A stretch of DNA of 64,000 bases from Aspidapion aeneum (lineage: Eukaryota; Arthropoda; Insecta; Coleoptera; Brentidae). Shown piece after piece: positions 50,801 to 61,000 of this stretch. How positions within the stretch are numbered: the stretch's first letter is position 1; every line of letters begins with the position of its first letter. Position numbers and translations under genes: made by a program. The stretch is from the NCBI GenBank assembly GCA_963576565.1, contig OY755042.1:4082112-4146111 (forward strand), in the 5' to 3' direction. The notes beneath the pieces are model-generated. The model searched no databases, had not been told where the DNA came from, and was given only the letters and a program-made list of their open reading frames with translations.

Positions 50801-52038
50801 TAAAAATTGCAATTGATAATTAAAAGATTTATAAATAAAGTAAAACACGTTAAAAAGTTACAAAAATAATATCATACTAATTATTTGATGGTAGCACAGC
50901 AGGTCGTGAAATTTACAAAACAAAAGCGTGAAATTAACATTGTCATTTTACTTGTCATTTTCACACTTCTTTGTCTGTCACAATTATTTTAAACTGGCTA
51001 GAAATCGACCATATCCAGATTTTGAAAAATGTGATATGTTTGACTGCTTCATTCAAGCAACAAAATCCCAATATTTAAATAGCAGAAATATTTTTATGCA
51101 AAATGCGTTAAGAAAAATTACACAAAAATGCCGACAATGTCTTACATATAATGGTAATCAGAAAAATTAGTTATTTTTTGTAATTTGTTTTCTTTTGTAT
51201 TTTTCGTAGACTTTGTTTAATAAATCTGTAAATTAACGTAAAACCATTTTAATATGCTAAGTATCAAAACAGTTAAACTAAAAATTGTTTAACTAGCAAT
51301 TTTTATTTTATATTTATGTTGCAAATATCCAGGTTCGGACTAATTGTTTTTTTTAGTATTAAATATTTTTTTTTACCTTAAAACAATTTTTTTAAAAATT
51401 TTTATTATGTTGTGATAATACTAGCATGAAACCAATCAAAATAGTAATAAAAAAAATCCAGGTCCGTATTTAATTTTTTTATGATAAATACCATATCTCA
51501 AAAACTAAACAATATTTTAAAACGTCATTATTTTCTTCTAAAAAAGTTGCTATGAAAAGGTTTTTACAGAATAAAAATATCTCGCAAAATAAGCGAGATA
51601 TAAGGGATTATTAAAAATAGAATTTTTTCAAAAACTCCCTGTATTAGCGAAACTACGGGGTATAGCAAAAATTTGATTACACCATTTTTAAGGGCTCAAA
51701 AAAAGAGAGTAAGGTGCAATCAGAAAATCAATATCTTTAATAATAACCAAGTTTCCCATTTAATCCCATCGAAAATGGGACACGCTGTACACTGCCTTTT
51801 GTCTTTCTTAGTACTTTTGGAGTTTAGTCAATTATGACACTACATTGTATTTATTAAATATTATTCATTCTTTCAGGTTTTCTCTTTTACAATAGCTTTA
51901 ATTTTAGCTCACACTACTACTATAAGTAGTGTGAGCTATGGTGATCGTAATTTTTTCGAGAATAAAAAAGTTGCTCCGATTTCAAAAATTTTTATATATC
52001 TTTGCGTTTCAGATGATTTTGAAACTTTTTTGTTTTGC

Positions 52039-52091
<53 letters not shown>

Positions 52092-55000
52092 GTATGTCTG
52101 TATGTCTGTCTGTAACGACCAAGCCGCATAACTCAAAAACCGCTTGTCCGATTTTAATGAAATTTGGTACCTAAGTTGGGTCTTGGGCCGTGATGGTCCC
52201 ATTTAAAAATGAACAAAATCCACCGAACGCAAGCCAAATAAAAGGGTGGGGGTAGATTCCAAAAATTAGAGTTTATGTGAAAATATGGCGTGTGTGATAT
52301 CAAACGAAAGGTAATTAAGTCTGAAGTTAAAAAAAATGAATTTTAGTTTATTTTTAAAAAAAGGGTGGGGGTAGATGTCAAAAATTAGAGTTTAAGTGAA
52401 AATATGGCGTGTGTGATATCAAACGAAAGGTAATTGAGTCTGGAGTTAAACAAAATACATTTTAGTTCTTTTTTAAAGGGTGGGGGGTAGATTGAAAAAA
52501 TTTCAGTTTAAGTCAAAACATGGCTTACCGAAAGGTAATTGAGTCTGGAGTTGAATAAAATATATTTCAGTTTTTGATTATATTAGCTCACACTATAACT
52601 ATAGTACCTAGTGTGAGCTTAGGTGCCCATAGATTGGCAGAGTATTTTTAATAGTGGTGTTTATGGTAGTTTTTAATGGGGTATTGAATCGATTTTTTAA
52701 CGAAGAGTCTTCTTTTAAAATCTCAACGTTTTGCTCAATTTATTTTGTGCGTTGTCAGTGACATCTACACAATATAAACAAGCATTATAATATTATTATA
52801 TTTTTTTACTTTTACATAAATTGCTGTTTGTGTTAAAAGCTATTCGTATGTTTATAAAAAAGATGAAATTGTAAAATGTCTATCATTGTTTGAATACACT
52901 ATTTTTAATAGTTGCAAATCGCCTAGTAATAAAAGTTTTTGTGCTTCGTTATTTCATAAGGACTCTTTCCTTATTTTCAGTTATTAAATAAAGACACTTT
53001 TTTAGATTTAAACAGAGTATTTGCCAGAGCACCTCGTTGGATGAACCTGGAGGAAGCCCGTCATTTTCTACGTCTCTCAATGGCAGCCTACGGCTGGCCA
53101 TTTGTCATGTACTTACATTGCGGCACTGGCCTGTGCAAATTGTTGAACAACATTGCCTGCTGCTCCTGTTTTAAACCGCCAGCGCCCACGCTTATCATCG
53201 ATGACAACTGCTGCTTGTGTCACTTGGCTGGGGTAAAATCCATCTCAAAACTAAACGAGGAGGATATTTTGTTTGCGTCGTTCCGAAATCATGTTTTTGA
53301 GGTAAACAAATTAAACAACTCGCGGCTACAGACTAAAATGCACTCTGGCTCCTTCGATTTCGAGGTTATGTTTTAATTGTTTTGTTTTTGTTCAATAGCC
53401 TGGGAGTGTTTATAGTTTGAAGTCCCTTCCAGTTTTAAAAATTAGTCCGTGTTTTATAATCATCATCATTTATATATCATAATAAAAATGTACTTTTCAA
53501 GTAGTATTTCAAGTATTTATTGAATAAAATCAGTTTACAACTTTTAACAAAACTAGTTACTGATTAAGTTTAAAATACATTTGATATTTTCATAGCACAA
53601 AGAAATAAATCTTGTGTGTGCTAATTTGTTTTTTTAGTATTTGTAAGGCTTAAAAGTTATAAAGACCTATTTAATCTTCAAATTTATCAATTTTAAGTTC
53701 TAGATTAAAATAAATAAATAAACTATTTGTTTTTTTGTAACACTTAAAAATTACAAGTATCTTTGAGATCTTAACTGCATCTAACTCTAGTTACAAATAA
53801 AATTTTTAAAAAAATAAATGAAAATGAAGTAATTAAAATTAATAATTATAAGGAATTTAGACTCAATTTTTATAGAACAGAACTTCCTCAAAGACGTTTC
53901 TCTTCCACCAAAAATCAGCCCAAAAAGTCAAGAAAAAAATTGTTTGCAAAACCTATGGCAGAAGAGACAATTTTAATAGCAAATCAATTGTTACATTCTT
54001 GATTCCTAAAAATAATAAAAACCTAATAGAGTAAATACCTAGAAGAATAATTTATTTTTGCATCTGCCCACTTGTTATTTTTGTGTTTCCCAAAATCTTT
54101 TTTTGAGTTCAGCTAATAGCTTAAACATTTCACATTTTGTTTATTTTTGTTTTATATCGAATCTTCATTATAAATGTGATTTAATTATATAGTACCAAAT
54201 TTTCCATAAATCCTAAACCTCAAAAAGATTTAGCCTGGATTCCTATAGTTCGGAGCCTAAGCCACTTTTGTCTGCATTTTTGGGTACCGTAATGATACTT
54301 GGTACGAATATAGTACAACACTGTAGTATTATTTTATTGGCTGAACTGAATACCGGGTGTCCCATTTAAAAAATGTAGTTTTTTTAACATAACTCACCTG
54401 CTCGTCATTTGATTTTCTTTTAGTTCATCACCATCGTAATCAGAGAAAAAAAATACCACAACTTTGTCTATTTAACCGACCCTGTAGCTCTAATATTAAC
54501 GAAGTAAGTAATAGTGGCGACTTAACTCTTAACACCCTGTACATTATAATTCAAAAATTCCAGAAACTTCATTTTTACTTAATTTATCAAATTTTATTAA
54601 GTTAGGTTTGATTTGGTGTTTTTAATATTCTCTCACGTAGATGTCAGAACAGGTACATTTCAGGTGTCAGTTTTTGATATATCATGTGAACAGTTTGACG
54701 TTTTGACTTAATTTATATCTATTTTCGTTTAGAATACGAAATTACCTAGAAATCGATACCCCACACGACCACTTTAGATGAAATAAGATTTTAACAATGT
54801 CTGTCCTCGTTCCTTTTGCTCCCTCCCCTGAAAAAAGCCGTTTTCAAAACTTAACTTTTTGTAAATTTTTTGGATTTACAAGCTATAAGGTGAAACAAAC
54901 AAAAAACTGTACGCGAAATGAGTTTCATATTTATTTTATAAATTTTTTCTTGCCCACCTCAAGTACGCCCCTGTATCTGGGCCCTGCACTGGGTTCCATC

Positions 55001-58000
55001 GGAGCACCTCTTCTAAAATGGCATCTTTAGGTGTCTACTACCTCTGTGCCAAATTTTATTATGGTACGGAAAAATGCAGACAAACCCCAAAATTTCCCTC
55101 TTAGGCCCCGAACTACTACGTTTTTTAAAAATATACGTTCAAATTAACCCGCGAAATCGAAGGAGCCAGAGTGCATTTTAGTCTGTAGCCGCGAGTGACT
55201 GCACATGGGTAATCGTGGAGTTAGATAGAATTTTCATAATTTAAAGCATATGATTCTTTTCGATTAATATTGTAGGCCTAAATATTTTTGTCAAAAGTTT
55301 TAAAAAATCAGGTTATTGACTTATGTTTCCTAATTCATTTAGGTAGATAAAGTCTAATCATTATAATGGTTTTTCGGTCCCTTAAAGAGCAAAAAAACTC
55401 ATTAGCATTAGAGTTTATATAAGTAACTGTATTTTATATGTGACTTTTCTAAAAAATATAGTTTTGTAGTAAAAAATAGATTTTTATCTATTACATTTTT
55501 AGCTCCCATTTTGCGTAATAGCCGATCATAAAACTTCAACCATTGTGATTGCTGTTCGAGGTTCTATATCTTTAAGGGACGTTTTCACGGACCTGACTGC
55601 CACTTCTGATAAATTTGAGGCAGAGGGTTTGCCTTCAGATACTATGGCACATAAGGGTATGAGTGCTGGAGCAAAGTATATTGAAAAAATTCTCAAAGAG
55701 GTGAGTACAAATCTTTGAACCCATTAATAAATGCGTTTTTTGCCTTGCTTAGTTCTAAAACTAGTATTTTAAAAATTAATATTATTTTAAAATGCAGACA
55801 TATTTGACGACATAATGTAGATCATAGTTTTCATGATGCCTTATTTGTAAAACTTTCAAAGAATGTTTGTATAATTTTTACTTAATTAACTATTTATAGT
55901 GATCAGAAACATGAAAATTATTTTGGTAAAAAGATCGCAGGAGCAAATTTATGCCGTCAAAAATGAAAAAATATCTGCTGAAAAGAGATACTGACGCCAT
56001 TTTTACTAGTTTTCTAATTTAGTCAAGGCCAACACAAAAATAGAGGCCACGACCCTAAAAAAATCAGCTGTTCTCCCGGGGCTGAATTTTACATTGGGTC
56101 TTATGGGAGGTCAGACGTTTTTTTATGATATTTTCAAAATGGAACTACAGATTTCCGCAAAATTTCAGTGAAATATTCTCAGACACCATCCCGATATTCC
56201 ACCAAAGGTTTGTAAGGAAGCAACATGATTAAAAGGTTAAAATCTTCAAGATTTAGCATTCCTTATTTTGAATTCAAATTACCCGCCATGCACCACATGC
56301 CAACTGTTATATTTGACATGTATTTGACTTTGTCATCTGTGATTGTCACATTTGCTTCTGCTTTAAACTTAATTTTTGTGTGAGCTAATGAAGCGGCTAT
56401 GAAAAATTAGGGCATACTATACATTTAAAAAAAATTGTTCTGCCAGAATCAAGTAAAAACAATCTCAAAAACGGCTTTATTTAACAAAAAATCAAATATC
56501 CATGAACCGTCATTCCAACTTCAAAATTTTAAAGACAATCAGCTGTGTCGTAACTTGACCATCAAAAAAAAATCAGCCCCGGATGTGACGTCAACAAAGT
56601 GGAGGATCGTGGCCCGTCCATTTTGATAGCCGTGATTTAGTATGTCTTTTCTTAGTACAATTTATTTCGATTTATTTACTAATATACGATTTACCCCGAC
56701 TTTTTAAATATTTTTCTCTTCGCCACACACTGCTGCTTAGAAAAGGAAAGACAGTGAGAGGCAACATTTAATTGAGCATAAGCATGGCGCACGCATGTAG
56801 CATTGTTTTATTCAACCGGTATTCCTCCTGCAGTTTTTTAGTTTAATTAATTTAATAAATAATTTGCTGTCATATTATTTTAATTACCTTTATGTTGGTA
56901 CTATTTTATTTCAAACTGCTTTTTCTGTTATATTCTATATTTAATCTTGGGTCAAGCGCCTATCATTGTATTTATTATTTTTTAGGCTGGTATATTGGAA
57001 AGAGCGTTTGTTTCATACCCCCACTACAGTTTGGTGTTGACAGGTCATAGTTTAGGAGCTGGCGTTGCCAGTTTGCTAGCTTTAAAGCTAAGGCCGAAGT
57101 ATTCCGATCTGAGAGTCTATGCTTTTGCAACTCCTGGTAGGTATTCAGCGCTGCAAAACTTTTACTTATAACATTAGAAAAATATATTTTTTTTAATTGA
57201 AGCACTAGGCATGCAAACTTTTTTGCTTTATGGTTTTCATAATTTGTTTTCCTTTGTACGTGGGTTCACGAATGAGTAAAAGTCACGAGACAGAGAGAAA
57301 AAAAAGGACGATGACAAGACAAGTAAACAAGACGGTGGTTAAACGGCAACTGGTTTTATATTTTTTGACTTTTGATTAATATGATGTACAAACAGTGTTC
57401 ACAACTATACAGTGTTCTCAACAGCTTCAAACTAAAGTCACTAGACAGACACGCGATTTCAGTATTGCCAACCTGACATCCCTCTGTTGTTAATAAAAAT
57501 TTCTTTTTTAAAATATTCCAGGTTTCAGTCAAAGATTATAGATTATAATATATGTTTCAGTCCAGTTTTTTCTAAATGCACTTTATATAACTACACTTCG
57601 AAGATTTTATATTTCTAACTTTTAAAATTATTGACTTTTATTGCCACTTATTTTAATTAGTTTTTCAGAAGAACTCAAATTCAATAATAGCAAGAAGATT
57701 ATTATTTATCTTTCAAAAAGCGCACTAAAACCAACTAAACTTCTTTAAAAAACCGCAAAAAGTAACAACAAACAATAACCGGTTATAAAAGAAGCTATTC
57801 AAGCGGTGTTTCTGTGGTAATAGGCTAAGGGCCTAAACAGCTGATTTTAAATGCCAACCAAGGATAACCAGAGGTAATTACTAGTTATTCGCTTGAAAAC
57901 GGCTTAAGTTACACGCAACATACTATAAGCCTTTTTCCTCGCAGTAACTACAAGTTACCAGGTAACCTGGTTACTCGTTTTCTGTTTTTCTTCGCTGAGT

Positions 58001-61000
58001 AACACTAACTGTGACGTCACGAGTAACCACACAGTGTAACCAGCCTAGCAGACGTGGTTGCTGAAATATTTTGAGGTTAAGATCGTTTTGTTTTGTTTTT
58101 TTTTCAAAATGTTTGATTTTAATCATTGACTTCTATACCCTACAGGGCGTTATACAACTCAATGATTTTAATATATATATTACCAACGAATTATGTTTGG
58201 TAACGGTAGAAAATGAAGCACATCCGTTGAAGTTGGTCCTATATCAATTCAACTGCAACTAGTCTTAAAATGTACTGCATTTGGTGTTCTGTGGTACTGC
58301 GGCTTTACCACAGAATACCAAAGGAGCACCCTGTTTCCACCCCGATTCAAAAAACGCATCAGGTAACGCTGCATTTAAAACTGGTGTAAATCCATGTGCC
58401 GTGATACGTTTTTTGAATCGGGGTGGGCATGCATTGGTGGAAACAATGAATTATTTTCTGCATTTCGGAAGCTCCTGGTAAAAACAAAAACAAACAATTG
58501 GAAATGTCATCCACAGCTGACTGTCTGACGTCATACAGCGGTTACTCCGAGTAACCATGACGTCATTTCGAGTAACTTAAATGAGTGACTAGTAACCTCG
58601 AGGAAAAAGGCTTAATGTCAATCCAAGGCCAACACAAAAATAGAGGCCACGACCCTGAAAAAATCAGCTGTTCTCCCGGGGCTGAATTTTACATTGGGTC
58701 TTATGGGAGGTCAGACGTTTTTTTATGATATTTTCAAAATGGCACTACAGATTTCCCCAAAATTTCAGTGAAATATTCTTAGACACCATCCCGATATTCC
58801 ACCAAAGGTTTGTAAGGAAGCAACATGATTAAAAGGTTAAAATCTTCAAGACTTAGCATTCCTTATTTTGAATTCAAATTACCCGCCATGTACCACATGC
58901 CAACTGTTATATTTGACATGTATTTGACTTTGTCATATGTGATTGTCACATTCGCTTCTGCTTTAAACTTAATTTTTGTGTGAGCTAATGAAGCGGCTAT
59001 GAAAAATTAGGGCTTACTATACATTTTAAAAAAATTGTTCTGCCAGAATAAAGTAAAAACAATCTCAAAAACGGCTTTATTTAAAAAAAAAATCAAATAT
59101 CCATGAACCGTCATTCCAACTTCAATATTTTAAAGACAATCAGCTGTGTCGTAACGTGACCATCAAAAAAAAATCAGCCCCGGATGTGACGTCAACAAAG
59201 TGGAGGATCGTGGCCCGTCCATTTTGATAGCTCTGGTTCAGATTGAAACGTCGGGCGAGACGTCTTGCCGAGCGAATGACGTCATGGGTAAATCGCCGGA
59301 CGTCTTGCCTTTGTGAACGGTATGAATGTAATAAACTAACCTTAAAATATATTTTTTAAAAATTGATAAATTCGATCGAATATATGACACGAAAACTAAT
59401 AGAAGAGTACAATAAGTGGGAACTAGAGGTTAATCTCAATAAGACAGAGTATATGTGTATCGGTGGAACGAAACAGGATCTAATCTTAAATAGCGGGCAG
59501 CGAATTCAGTCCTGTGATGAGTATAGGTCTAAAAATTACAGCTGACAGAATACTAGACAAAGCTATAAAAGATTGAAACGTACAAGGAAGAAAAGCAATA
59601 ACTTTATTAAATGGAATAATTTGGGACCAAAGTATATCAAAACATAACAAAAAGCTTATATATAACACCATTGTAAAAAGTATTATTACATACGGCCCAG
59701 AAGTATGGCCAATCAAGGATAGAACAGAAAAAATGCTTTCCGCTACGGAGATGGACTATTGGAGAAGAGCAGCAGGGAAATCAAAAAGAGAAAGAGTTAC
59801 AAATCAAAGAATAAGAGACATTATGACAGTGGGTGAACATACTTAAAACAACTGGTGTGGTACGGACATGTACAAAGAATGAATGATGAAAGACTACCTA
59901 AACAAATCCTACAATGGAAACCAACTGGCCGAAGAAAACGAGGACGGCCAAAGAGAAGCTGGAGAGAAGGAATAGACAGTGAAATAAGAATAAGAGGCCT
60001 AGATGATGAATTATGGGCAAACAGAAACGAGTGGGATTGGGTATCGGAAGACGTAGAACGTTGTGAAACCGATAAATATATATAAATTTGATCAGATTTA
60101 AAAATTTGTTACAGTTTATTTAGTAGAGTTAACATAAACGCAAATAAGTGTTTTTTGGTTTTGAAAAATGGAAATAGAGAGTATTTTGGAGTACCCGACT
60201 TTTGGTGGCTGACAGAGTTTTATTAGACAGATAAAGTTTTGTTTTAGATTGAAAAGTTGTGTTTTCTGTAAATTTATTTTCTTTGTTGTACGTACAAGCA
60301 ATACAGGTTTTAAGTGCCTGTGTTCAACACTTTCAAAGGAAATAAATAAATTTGAAAATTAATAGTTACATGTGCAATATAATATAATAGCGTTTGACAG
60401 TGACAATGCGAAAGAAGACAAATTCTCAATCATTAAGTCTTTGCTGGAGCGTTGAGAGATCTTCAATTACATTATGTCAAACCTCTTTATATGGTTACAT
60501 TATCTACTATTAAATAAAGAATACAAATATACTTAGTTTAAATGTCTTTTATTTTAATTTGAAAGCACAAAGTAATATCTAGGTATAATATTATTTATAT
60601 TCCTATAACAACTTGTCCAAATAAAAATAAACATCCATTCTCTACATTCTCCTAAGTGAAAACCAAACAGTCAAAATGAAATTCTGTAAAGGATCCATTT
60701 CATTGCATCTGAAAGAGTGTTTTTAAGTAAAAATTGATTATTTATTTATGGAAAATGCCACTTTTTTATAATGTTTTCGAAAAAATATATTTTTTTTAAA
60801 TTGGGGGGGAAGGGGTTGGTTTATTTACCTACTGCGCAAGTCGAGCGTTTGTCACCCACCTCATAGAGAAGGGTGTAAAAGGTGATTCGCCCGACGTTAT
60901 TTTCGACCGATATGAACAAGAGTAACTTTCACCTAGATTTCAATCTGAACGGATTTGAGCGCGCCCGACCACATCCGACGTGCTATCTGAACGTACCCCA

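Noticed and set aside
50928..50985. Hydrophobic N terminus of the foldback ORF as a signal peptide
   Set aside because: This extension is missing from the sister copy at 37179-37367, so it is not a conserved part of the ORF.
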